In this document: positions 1 to 7,052 of the stretch, piece by piece
Numbering within the stretch: the stretch's first letter is position 1
Layout of the letters: the number at the start of each line of letters is the position of its first letter
Source of the DNA: GCA-003244245 sp052390495
GTDB lineage: Bacteria; Actinomycetota; Actinomycetes; Mycobacteriales; Pseudonocardiaceae
Direction: 5' to 3'
NCBI GenBank assembly: GCA_052390495.1
Contig: JBQTGW010000218.1
Location: 1-18,354, forward strand
Length of the DNA stretch: 18,354 nucleotides
Notes under the pieces: generated by a model
Told to the model about the DNA's origin: nothing
Seen by the model: the letters and a program-made list of their open reading frames with translations, nothing else
The model's database searches: none
Translations under genes and position numbers: made by a program

Positions 1-487
1 AACGCTGTGGTGTGAGCGGCTCCGGCCGATCGGTGTAGTCCCCATCCGGATCTTCGGGATGACGTCTCGTTGTGGTGGCCGTGGTGGGGCGAAGGATCAG
101 CATGCCACCCTCGACCGTCGCCGTTCCCGACTCAACACGGGTCAGCTCGAATACCCCCTCCGGCACCGGCTGGGTGAGCAATGCCGCGAACCGGTATCGG
201 CCATCGGAGAGGAACCGGTAGGCGAGCGTGGCGTCACCGCCCACGGTTTCCCAGGCGCCGACCATCTCGACCGGAAGTATCCCCTCGTTCGTCTCACGCG
301 GCTGCGTCGAGGATTCGGGTGACCTGGTAGGTGAAGCCGTGGTCGATTTCGGTGCAGGAGCCGGGTCCGGTATGGGGTTGTCCGTGGACGAACAGGCGAG
401 TAACCCACCGACAAGCAGCGCCAGCGCGACCACCGCGCATCGTGTTGCCCTGGTAGATATCGGGGTTCTGGCGTGGGGTGTGCGCAC
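1..487 (-). CDS. Lipocalin-like lipoprotein, 3' end beyond window
   Basis: A GTG start at 487 opens a frame that stays open to the window edge (162 codons, no stop seen). The N-terminus has several Arg residues, then a hydrophobic stretch (about residues 18-31) ending in the lipobox LLAC with Cys32 as the lipidated residue, so it is a type II signal-peptide lipoprotein. A Thr/Pro/Ser-rich linker follows (about residues 33-65). Then comes a folded part with GAWETVGG and YRFLSDGRYRF, which resembles the first strands of small bacterial lipocalin-like proteins ('G.W' plus 'Y.F..DGRY'). The start is chosen because AGGACAGG lies just upstream and because the GTG overlaps the TAG of the preceding small frame by one base (TAGTG), which suggests translational coupling. 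Ligand and function are unknown. The lipoprotein call is firm; the lipocalin resemblance is an inference. Confidence 0.72.
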   Translation of the reverse strand, partial: MRTPHARTPISTRATRCAVVALALLVGGLLACSSTDNPIPDPAPAPKSTTASPTRSPESSTQPRETNEGILPVEMVGAWETVGGDATLAYRFLSDGRYRFAALLTQPVPEGVFELTRVESGTATVEGGMLILRPTTATTTRRHPEDPDGDYTDRPEPLTPQR

Positions 488-681
488 TAACCTGTCCTCA
501 CGTAACTGAATTCACCGTCAAACTGATCAATAATCGTCAGCACATCGACGACACTCGATTGTTGAATACCCCAACGAGTCGTCCTTTGGTCGATCGTGCT
601 CGCATTGCCACCGGAGCCGGTTATCGGCGCACCTCGCGTGCTGTCTTCACCGCAGGCGGCAAGAAATAATAGCGAAAACAA
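487..681 (-). CDS. Short lipoprotein frame, probably frameshifted at its N-terminus
   Basis: This 64-codon frame begins (from a TTG at 681) LFSLLFLAACGEDS, a clean hydrophobic core and LAAC lipobox. It ends in TAG overlapping the next gene's GTG by one base. Translation from the TTG gives an unusually short signal peptide with no basic residue. The frame is open further upstream and there reads NDLIICRACLLLFSLL, which supplies the missing Arg and a proper h-region. It has no in-frame ATG or GTG. An ATG at 713-711 with a well-placed GGAAG ribosome site lies exactly one base out of frame. I infer a small indel near the start codon, or a sequencing error; the alternative is genuine TTG initiation. 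The mature part (GEDS to SYVRTG) matches no family I know. Confidence 0.42.
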   Translation of the reverse strand: MFSLLFLAACGEDSTRGAPITGSGGNASTIDQRTTRWGIQQSSVVDVLTIIDQFDGEFSYVRTG

Positions 682-816
682 CAGCAGACAGGCCCTACAT
701 ATAATAAGATCATTGTTTCTTCCGTCCTGTATCCCGAAAATCGGACTATACTCATGTATCGGGCAGAATGGTCGGCCGCAGGACCTGTGTAGCTGTCCAG
801 TCCCGCGGCGGCGGAT

Positions 817-966
817 TCAGCGTGCGCTGCGCAATGCCGCGAGTGCGGCCTTGGCGAGCTTGGGTCCATAGTGTTTGGCGGCCCTGATCGCGTATTTAGC
901 CGCGATCGCCTTGGCCTGGTTGGCCATGTTCGTCCCTTGCGGGAGCTGGTAGGTCATGGTCGTCAT
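817..966 (-). CDS. Small, highly cationic Ala-rich peptide (49 aa)
   Basis: The ATG at 966 is preceded by a near-ideal ribosome site, GGAG five bases upstream within GGAGAAAGG. This is why I choose it over the longer frame starting at 1011. The peptide has five Lys, three Arg, one His and no Asp or Glu. Residues 15-33 and 36-49 are Ala/Leu/Ile-rich and look like two helices separated by a Gly34-Pro35 hinge, a layout common in membrane-active peptides. An internal Met14 preceded by GGGACG could start a 36-residue form. There is no signal peptide, double-glycine leader or Cys. It could be a leaderless bacteriocin-like peptide, a small toxin, or a nucleic-acid-binding or membrane peptide. The coding call rests on the ribosome site, length and composition; the function is inference only. 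Confidence 0.6.
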   Translation of the reverse strand: MTTMTYQLPQGTNMANQAKAIAAKYAIRAAKHYGPKLAKAALAALRSAR

Positions 967-975
967 CCTTTCTCC
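967..975 (-). promoter_or_regulatory. Strong ribosome binding site of the cationic peptide
   Basis: On the minus strand the nine bases directly before the ATG at 966 read GGAGAAAGG, placing GGAG at optimal spacing. It is one of the best ribosome sites in the window. It decides the start of the 49-residue peptide against the upstream in-frame ATG at 1011. Confidence 0.7.
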
Positions 976-1095
976 GGTTATTGGGAATCCATAGCGGCAC
1001 CGACAGGTCACACGCGCCGTCGTCGCCTCTACGAGTTGGGCACTGGCTTAGTCGTGGTCAGATCGAAATTCTGCGGTTGCGCGGGCTGTCCAGGA

Positions 1096-1374
1096 TCACG
1101 GCGAATACGGGCCCTTAGGAGGCGGCGGGTTGAAGCGGCCTGGTCCTCCTCCCTCGTAGCCGCCGTCGTCGTAGGGGTAGCCGTCGTCGTAGACATAGCC
1201 TCCGTTGTCGTAGACGACACCTGGCTGGTACGGCTTCTGCGGGGACTCACCCCAGTCGCAGCCACCGAGGAAGAGCGCGGCCGCCGTAACGACCGCGACA
1301 ATTGCCGCGTTACGACGGTGGTTACTGCGAGATGGCAGCGACAGCGTGCGGGCCGTCCCGTCCTTGTCATCCAT
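1096..1374 (-). CDS. Tyr/Asp/Gly-rich small lipoprotein (92 aa)
   Basis: The ATG at 1374 follows AGGAGG with nine bases of spacing. The N-terminus is long and basic (RSNHRR), followed by a hydrophobic stretch (about residues 23-37) and the lipobox FLGGC, so Cys39 should be lipidated. The mature 54 residues are low complexity: WGES, then a repetitive block of Tyr, Asp and Gly (GGYVYDDGYPYDDGGYEGGG), then a Pro-rich tail ending PPPPKGPYSP. The matching DNA has a repeated CGTCGTCGTAG pattern on the plus strand. Short lipoproteins with disordered tails are common in actinomycetes and mostly uncharacterised. The 129-base gap to the cationic peptide gene on the same strand allows co-transcription. 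The gene call is good; the function is unknown. Confidence 0.72.
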   Translation of the reverse strand: MDDKDGTARTLSLPSRSNHRRNAAIVAVVTAAALFLGGCDWGESPQKPYQPGVVYDNGGYVYDDGYPYDDGGYEGGGPGRFNPPPPKGPYSP

Positions 1375-1600
1375 GCTCCTGCGCCTCCTGGTCGTCTCGA
1401 GAAAGGTCTGCTCAGGACAGGTCTTCTGTCACCGTGACGCTCTCGGTCGTTGTGAACTGGGCGCCTTAACGATGTCCGAACGGGGGCGGGGCCGACGACG
1501 GTGGCTCCTGGCGACTTAGCAGTGGGGGTAGCACCCCAGTGGGCGGGAAGGTTCCGCGGGAGACTCGGCTGTATCAGTTGGCGTCCAATACGGTGGTGAT

Positions 1601-2263
1601 GTGTCAATCCGGGTGGTGGTGGCCGACGATGCCGCGTTGTTTCGTGAGGGACTGGCGCAGCTGGTGGTCCGAGCGGAGGGGCTGGAGCTGGTAGGTACGG
1701 CGTCGGACTTGCCCTCGGTGCTCGACCTCGTCGAGCGAATGCGGCCGGACCTGGTCGTGACTGACATCAGGATGCCGCCGACGCAGACCGACGAGGGCAT
1801 CCAACTGGCCGCGCGGCTGCGCACGGAGCGGCCCGAGGTCAGCGTGCTCGTGCTGAGCCAGCACACCGACCCCGCTTACGCGTTGGGTCTACTCGACGGC
1901 GGCGTCGCCCGACGGGGCTATCTGCTCAAGGAGCGCGTGGCTCGGGTAACCGAGTTCACTGACGCTGTGCGTCGGGTGGCGGCCGGCGGATCGGTGATCG
2001 ATCCGGTTGTCGTTGGGGATCTGGTGCGGGCGCACCGGGGACGCCAGTCCGGCGTGGATTCGCTGAGCCCGCGCGAGCTTGAAGTCCTTGGCGAGATGGC
2101 GCAGGGCAAGACCAACGGCGCCATCGCAGTCTCACTCACGCTCACCGAGCGGGCCGTGGAGAAGCACGCCAACTCGATCTTCGGCAAGCTCGGTCTTTCC
2201 TCAGAGCGGGACATCAACCGCCGGGTCAGCGCCGTCCTGCTGTATCTCGACCGGCGCTGGTGA
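1601..2263 (+). CDS. LuxR/NarL-family response regulator
   Basis: A 220-residue two-domain response regulator of usual length. Residues 1-120 form the receiver domain, with acidic pair Asp9-Asp10, phospho-acceptor Asp55 in VVTDIRMPP, switch Ser86 and conserved Lys110 in GYLLKERV. About residues 153-215 form the LuxR-type helix-turn-helix (LSPRELEVLGEMAQGKTNGAI followed by ERAVEKHANSIFGKLGL). The start is GTG TCA at 1601; an overlapping ATG at 1599 is out of frame. It is the natural partner of the HisKA_3 kinase encoded at 6188-4620, whose class pairs with NarL-type regulators. The gene converges on that operon with a 15-base gap, so kinase and regulator are not co-transcribed. A probable target is the ATPase-kinase-permease operon, which is inference. 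Confidence 0.92.
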   Translation: MSIRVVVADDAALFREGLAQLVVRAEGLELVGTASDLPSVLDLVERMRPDLVVTDIRMPPTQTDEGIQLAARLRTERPEVSVLVLSQHTDPAYALGLLDGGVARRGYLLKERVARVTEFTDAVRRVAAGGSVIDPVVVGDLVRAHRGRQSGVDSLSPRELEVLGEMAQGKTNGAIAVSLTLTERAVEKHANSIFGKLGLSSERDINRRVSAVLLYLDRRW

Positions 2264-2278
2264 GGTGCCGTTCAAGCC

Positions 2279-4618
2279 TCACTCTGCGCGCAGTACCTTG
2301 CCGATCGGCTTACGGTCGTCGCGGCGGGGTGTGACCGCCCAGACGAGCGCGCCGAGGAGCGCCACAGTCACCGCCACGAGCAGCGCTGCTGTCGGCGCCT
2401 TCGTGTCACCGGCGACCGCGGACGCGCTGGCGACCTCCCACCACGCGAGCCGCGCCAGCGCCAGGCCGAGCGGAACGCCCAGGGCCAGCGCCGGAACGAC
2501 GACCGCACCGACCATCACCGCGAGCGCCGTCCTGATCTGCCCGGCGGTGAACCCCAGCGCCCTGAGCAGCGCACGCTGACGGGTGGACCGGCGCCGGGTG
2601 GCACGGAACCCGTGCACTGCGACCGCCGCCGAACCGGCAGCCAGCAGGAGCGTGAGCACATCGGGCAGTTCGCGGATGTCGCGGAGGGTCTGCACCTCAG
2701 GCGGTTGCTCACGTCGGTAGATTTCGAGGTCGCGTTCGAGGTCCGTGGCGAGCGCTTCGGCGGATCCGGGAGAAGCGCGCACGTGGGCCTCCGAGTAGGG
2801 CGGGGTCGGGGCCAGCCCGAGCAGCGCGTCCGGGTGGAGCACCGCCACCGTGCCGAGGCGCTCACTGACGTCCATGGGCTGGGGCGCCGCGAGGCCGACG
2901 ATACGCAGCCGGGTGGTGTTTCCCGCACCCCGCTCGTCGAGCGCCAGCTCATCGCCGACCACGAGTCCGAGTTGCTCGGCGAGTCGCGGGCCCAGCGCGA
3001 CCTCATCGGGCGTGGCCGGCAAGCGTCCCTCGATCACAGTCGTGCCGACGGATGCTAGCTGGGGGTCGAACGCCCTGGCCGTGATGAGGGCAGCTCCGAG
3101 CCGGATCTGTCCATGGAGGACCAGATCGAACGCGGCGACCCGGGGGTCCGCTCGGAGGCGGGCGAGGTCAAGCTCCTTCGGATCGACGACAGTGACATCC
3201 GCGAGGGACCCGTACCGCTCGGGAGTAGTGACGAGCCGGTCGAGGCTGGCTCCGAAGGCCAGCGCCGTGACCACCGCCGCGATGCCGATGGTGAGGCCGA
3301 CGGTGCCGGGCGCGAAGGGGAACCCACCGCCCCGACTGCGGGAGTACGCGAGCCGGACGCCCACGAGCACGGCGGCATTGCGGGTGGAGACGGTGGGCAG
3401 TGGGCGCGGTGCCGCACTGTCGTGAGGATGACGGCGAACCGCAGCCGCGGTGGCCGCGGACAGGAACAGGAAAGTTCCGCCGAGAACAAGTCCGCCGCCG
3501 ACAGCGAGTGGGACCGAGAGGAGGTATCCGGGCTGGGGTTCGAACCCCCGCAAACCGCCGACGGGCTGTATGTGACCGGCGAGGAACCCTGCGGTCGTGC
3601 CGAGGGCAGCGCACAGGACGGCGCCGAGCCCCGTCGGAAGCGCCCGCGCAGTCGTCCGCTCGGCCCGCGTCATGCCGAGCGCTTCCTCGATCCTTTGCTC
3701 CATGGCGCCGGCCCCGTGGTGACGGGCAAGCGCCTGGCCGAGCAGGAGGACAGTGGCGACACCCACTGTGATGGCCGCGAGCACCAACCCGGTGACGATG
3801 ACGCTTCGCACCGGCGCGACGAGTACCTCCTCCTGCTGCTCCGGGAAGGTCACTCTGAGATCACCGAGTTCGGACAGCTCCGCCGGTGCCGGGTTGGCGA
3901 CCGACAGCCGGTCGAAGCCCGCCGCGAACTCTTCCCATGTTCCCTCACCCGGGGCGAGCCGCAGGTAAACCAGCCTGCCAGCGGCAGTAGGCGCGTGGGC
4001 GGCGGCGAAGGCCGGGGTACCCACGATTACCCCGAGCTCACTACCCCACACCGGTATCCGTCCGAGCCCGACGACCCGCAGCCGGACGAGTGGGCCGGCT
4101 GGTTCCCCGAACCCCTGACCGAAGCGTGCGACCTGTGCCCCGGTGAGTAGCCGCAGCTCGACCACGGAGCCGACCCGCAAGTCGAAGGCTCGCGCGAACC
4201 CTTCCGCGACCAGCGCCTCGTCCGTCGCGCTGTCGCGCGGCAGCCGCCCCTCAAGGACCACTGGGCGAAGTAGATCCGGGGGGTGGCCGGGACCTGCAGT
4301 AACTGAGGCGTACATCAGCCCGGAAATCTGCTGCAGCTCGCCGACCCAGTGCAAAGGCGCCCAGTGCCCCGTGACGCCGGGGAGCTCGGTGATCTGCGTG
4401 ACGAGCATGTCTCGGGTGCCGGGAACGAACGTGCGGGCATCATCCCGGTGGACGGCCTCCACCAGACGCGCGTATGCCGAGTCGCTGCGGTGCGCTACCG
4501 CGACCGTCGCGATGACCGCCCCGCCCAGGATCCCGAACAGCAGCCCGAGTACGACGATCTCTCGCCACCGCCGCCGCAGTTCGACCCTCGCGACCGCCAG
4601 GACCGCACGCCAGGCCAC
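2279..4618 (-). CDS. FtsX-type ABC transporter permease (two FtsX domains)
   Basis: A 779-residue membrane protein. A transmembrane segment at about 22-44 is followed by a large extracellular domain (about 45-270). A cluster of three segments follows (about 272-296, 330-350, 368-393), then another at about 437-458 leading to a second extracellular domain (about 460-650), and three C-terminal segments (about 652-670, 694-722, 742-762). This duplicated layout is typical of actinobacterial LolC/MacB-like permeases that work mechanically on lipoproteins, peptides or cell-wall targets rather than by a classical import channel. It differs from BceB, which has one large loop. The start is GTG at 4618, one base after the kinase stop, so translation is coupled. 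It is the membrane partner of the ATPase at 6931-6185. The substrate is unknown. Confidence 0.9.
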   Translation of the reverse strand: MAWRAVLAVARVELRRRWREIVVLGLLFGILGGAVIATVAVAHRSDSAYARLVEAVHRDDARTFVPGTRDMLVTQITELPGVTGHWAPLHWVGELQQISGLMYASVTAGPGHPPDLLRPVVLEGRLPRDSATDEALVAEGFARAFDLRVGSVVELRLLTGAQVARFGQGFGEPAGPLVRLRVVGLGRIPVWGSELGVIVGTPAFAAAHAPTAAGRLVYLRLAPGEGTWEEFAAGFDRLSVANPAPAELSELGDLRVTFPEQQEEVLVAPVRSVIVTGLVLAAITVGVATVLLLGQALARHHGAGAMEQRIEEALGMTRAERTTARALPTGLGAVLCAALGTTAGFLAGHIQPVGGLRGFEPQPGYLLSVPLAVGGGLVLGGTFLFLSAATAAAVRRHPHDSAAPRPLPTVSTRNAAVLVGVRLAYSRSRGGGFPFAPGTVGLTIGIAAVVTALAFGASLDRLVTTPERYGSLADVTVVDPKELDLARLRADPRVAAFDLVLHGQIRLGAALITARAFDPQLASVGTTVIEGRLPATPDEVALGPRLAEQLGLVVGDELALDERGAGNTTRLRIVGLAAPQPMDVSERLGTVAVLHPDALLGLAPTPPYSEAHVRASPGSAEALATDLERDLEIYRREQPPEVQTLRDIRELPDVLTLLLAAGSAAVAVHGFRATRRRSTRQRALLRALGFTAGQIRTALAVMVGAVVVPALALGVPLGLALARLAWWEVASASAVAGDTKAPTAALLVAVTVALLGALVWAVTPRRDDRKPIGKVLRAE

Positions 4619-4619
4619 G

Positions 4620-6188
4620 TCACACCACTACCTCGACGGGCAGCGAACCGCGGATTATCGTGCCCGCGCCGGGCGCCGACTCGTATGTCAGCGCGCCACC
4701 GACAGCCCCGATCCGGTCCGCCATGTTCTGGAGGCCGGAACCGGTCGGCGTGGAGGCGGGCTCGAACCCGGGGCCCTCGTCACGGACCTCGAACCGCAGG
4801 ATCGAACCTTCCCTTCGGACCTCTATCTGCACCGCGGCGCAGGGCGCGTGCTTAGCGGCGTTCTGTAGCGCCTCCACACAGCAGAAATACACCGCCGCCT
4901 CCACCCCCGGCGAATGTCGGCCAACCGCGAGGAGGTCGACCTCGACGGGATTCGGACTGCGCCGGGCGGCCGAGCGCAGAGCTGCACTGATGCCTGCATC
5001 GCGCAGCAGCGCGGGATAGATGCCCTGGGCAAGATCACGGAGGTCGCCCAGAGTGGAGCGGACCAGCTCGTCCAGCCCGTCGAGCGTCCGCTCCCAGTCC
5101 GCGGGTGCCCCGTGCGCGGGCCCGGCCTCGCGGAGCCGCCCGAGGCCGACGGTCAGCGAGACCAGGTGCTGCTGGGCGCCGTCATGCAGATCCCGCCCGA
5201 TTCGACGCCGCTCGTCGTCGGCGACCGCCACCAGCCGGGCGCGCGACGCACGCAGCTCGGCGTTGCTACTGCGCAGATCGAGCAGGGTGTCCTGGAGCTG
5301 GTCGTCGAGGTCCCTGTTCCGCAGCACGATGGCCAAACGCCGGGCCAGCTCGACGAGCGCCCGCTCGTCGCCGCTGTCAAGCCGGTCGGCGTCGGCGGGC
5401 CGCTCGACGACCACCAGAGCAAGGACGGTTGTCCCATGCACGCCGGGGGCGATCCGGAGTTGCCCGTCCCCGCGACCGTCGAGAAGATCCGGGAGCCACA
5501 GACGTAACCATCCCGGCCCGGCCACGCCCACCCGGCGCAGGACCCGCAGCGCTTCAATGCCCAGTACGGGCCGCCCAGGGTGGTCCGGAATGGACAGCTC
5601 ACGGACCAGCTGGTCACCGCCTCCCGTCCAGATCTCCACAACAGACAGGCGCCAAGCCCGACGGACCGACTCACCGAGCTCGCGCAGCAGCTCGGGCAGT
5701 GGGGCGCCGGCCGCAGCGCGGTCGGCAAAGGAGTCCAGGAGCTCGGCCGGTGCTCGCTCCGTCCCCTGCGCCCAGGTGCGGGCCAACGCCGCTGCACTGC
5801 GGGTGAGCGGCCCGGCGACCAAGCCGCACAGCAACACGCCGGCCGCTGCCGGGCCGATTAACGCCCACTCGTCGCTGTCCGGTAAGCGCCCGAGAACGAG
5901 CAGCGCAGTGCCAAGACCGAGCAAGGCCGCCAATGCCAGTGCACCCGTACCGGCCGCCGCGGCCAGGGCACGGGTGCTGAGCCTGCGCACCGCCCCGATC
6001 GCTCCTACCGCGAGGCCGGCGGCGGCCACGGTCACGACAAGCGTGGCGATCACTGTCGTCGATGGTCCTGATCCCGCCGCCCGCAGCAGGAGCAGCGCCG
6101 CGCCGAGCACCACGGCCACTAACGCTCCCGACACGGCCAGTGACAGCCGAGCTCGGAGCGTTCCCCGGGAAGCTGGTCTCGCCGTCAC
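4620..6188 (-). CDS. Sensor histidine kinase, HisKA_3 type, with GAF-like domain
   Basis: A 522-residue protein with a N-terminal membrane region of four predicted segments (about 12-36, 45-67, 75-100, 108-128) and almost no extracellular part, so it probably senses within the membrane or through its partner permease. About residues 155-290 look like a GAF-type cytoplasmic domain (RRAWRLSVVEIW... to the LARRLAIVLRNRDL helix), followed by a coiled coil. The HisKA_3 box DDERRRIGRDLHDGAQQHL carries His335. The HATPase_c domain has the N-box EALQNAAKHA, DEGPGF and GSGLQNMADR. It starts at a GTG that overlaps the ATPase stop (GTGA, 6185-6188). It lies between the ATPase and permease genes, which argues for sensing coupled to transport. 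The cognate regulator is most likely the convergent LuxR-type gene. Confidence 0.92.
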   Translation of the reverse strand: MTARPASRGTLRARLSLAVSGALVAVVLGAALLLLRAAGSGPSTTVIATLVVTVAAAGLAVGAIGAVRRLSTRALAAAAGTGALALAALLGLGTALLVLGRLPDSDEWALIGPAAAGVLLCGLVAGPLTRSAAALARTWAQGTERAPAELLDSFADRAAAGAPLPELLRELGESVRRAWRLSVVEIWTGGGDQLVRELSIPDHPGRPVLGIEALRVLRRVGVAGPGWLRLWLPDLLDGRGDGQLRIAPGVHGTTVLALVVVERPADADRLDSGDERALVELARRLAIVLRNRDLDDQLQDTLLDLRSSNAELRASRARLVAVADDERRRIGRDLHDGAQQHLVSLTVGLGRLREAGPAHGAPADWERTLDGLDELVRSTLGDLRDLAQGIYPALLRDAGISAALRSAARRSPNPVEVDLLAVGRHSPGVEAAVYFCCVEALQNAAKHAPCAAVQIEVRREGSILRFEVRDEGPGFEPASTPTGSGLQNMADRIGAVGGALTYESAPGAGTIIRGSLPVEVVV

Positions 6189-6931
6189 AGCATCGGCTCC
6201 ACTACAGCTGCCGGAGGCGCACCGGGAAAGTTGGACGCGTCATCCTCAAGACGACCGTCCCGCATCTGCACGATGCGGTTCGCGGCCTTGGCCACCTCGG
6301 GGTTGTGGGTCACGAGCAGAACCGTCCGGCGGCCGTCCTGCAGTCGTTGGAGAAGCTCGACGACCTCCAGCGCGCCTTCGGAGTCGAGCGCGCCGGTGGG
6401 TTCATCGGCGAGGAGCAGAGTCGGCTCGTTGGCCAGCGCTCGGGCGATCGCCAGCCGCTGCCGCTGCCCCCCGGACAGCGCTGCGGGTGGCTCCGGTGCC
6501 TTGTCCATCAGGCCGAGGAGGTCGAGGAGCTCCCTCGCCCGCCGCTGCGCCTCGGATCGGCGCGCTCCGCCCAGCAGCGCCGCGAGGAGGACGTTATCGA
6601 TCGTCGACATGCCGTCGAGGAGTTCGAAGAACTGGAAAATCAGCCCGATATGCCGACGTCGCAACCGAGCCGCCCGGCTCGCCGATAACTGGTCAACCCG
6701 CTCACCAGCGACCTCGATCGTCCCCTCGTCCGGTGCGTCCAGCCCGGCAACAAGGTGAAGTAGCGTGGACTTTCCACAGCCTGACGGACCGGTGATCGCG
6801 ACGAACTCGCCGTGCGCGACGGAGAGGTCAACGCCCCGCAGCGCCCGAACGGGTGCCCCGCCGGACGCGTAGGTCTTACGCAGTCCACGGACCTCCAGCA
6901 CCCTGCTCGCGCCCCGTAACCGTATTGACAC
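6185..6931 (-). CDS. ABC transporter ATP-binding protein (LolD/MacB type)
   Basis: A 248-residue nucleotide-binding subunit. It has Walker A GPSGCGKST (residues 48-56), the family feature FQFFELLDGMSTIDNV after the Q-loop, signature LSGGQRQRLAIARAL, Walker B LLLADEPTGALD and H-loop LLVTHN. The insertion and the ADEPTGALD motif are typical of the LolD/MacB/FtsE group, matching the FtsX-type permease downstream. The start is GTG at 6931 (GAAGG just before it, rather close). A second GTG about ten codons in would also give a normal N-terminus (VLEVRGLRKTY). It is the first gene of the ATPase-kinase-permease operon; the roughly 120 bases to the VapC gene stop at 7053 should hold its promoter. Confidence 0.93.
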   Translation of the reverse strand: MSIRLRGASRVLEVRGLRKTYASGGAPVRALRGVDLSVAHGEFVAITGPSGCGKSTLLHLVAGLDAPDEGTIEVAGERVDQLSASRAARLRRRHIGLIFQFFELLDGMSTIDNVLLAALLGGARRSEAQRRARELLDLLGLMDKAPEPPAALSGGQRQRLAIARALANEPTLLLADEPTGALDSEGALEVVELLQRLQDGRRTVLLVTHNPEVAKAANRIVQMRDGRLEDDASNFPGAPPAAVVEPML

Positions 6932-7052
6932 GCCTTCACTCTAGTGGTGGGGTCACGATCGCGGTAAGGACTGCCGACCGGCTGACTCACTGGACACTCT
7001 TCCAGGCACTATTGCATTGAGCGATCTCCAATGATCTCGATTACGACCCTCC

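Noticed and set aside
621..713. 30-codon frame MILLYVGPVCCC... with a good ribosome site
   Set aside because: Its composition is not protein-like after the first residues and it overlaps the lipoprotein frame; I read it as the original start of that lipoprotein, now out of frame.
1521..1540. Short hairpin (TGGGG/CCCCA) upstream of the response regulator
   Set aside because: Five-pair GC stems are common by chance in such GC-rich DNA and no regulatory logic was visible.
3537..3545. GGTTCGAAC, a tRNA T-loop-like motif
   Set aside because: It lies inside the FtsX-type permease gene, with no acceptor or anticodon stem around it.
5020..6795. Open 591-codon plus-strand frame
   Set aside because: It is the Ser/Arg/Pro-rich complement of the kinase and ATPase genes, whose motifs are clear on the minus strand.
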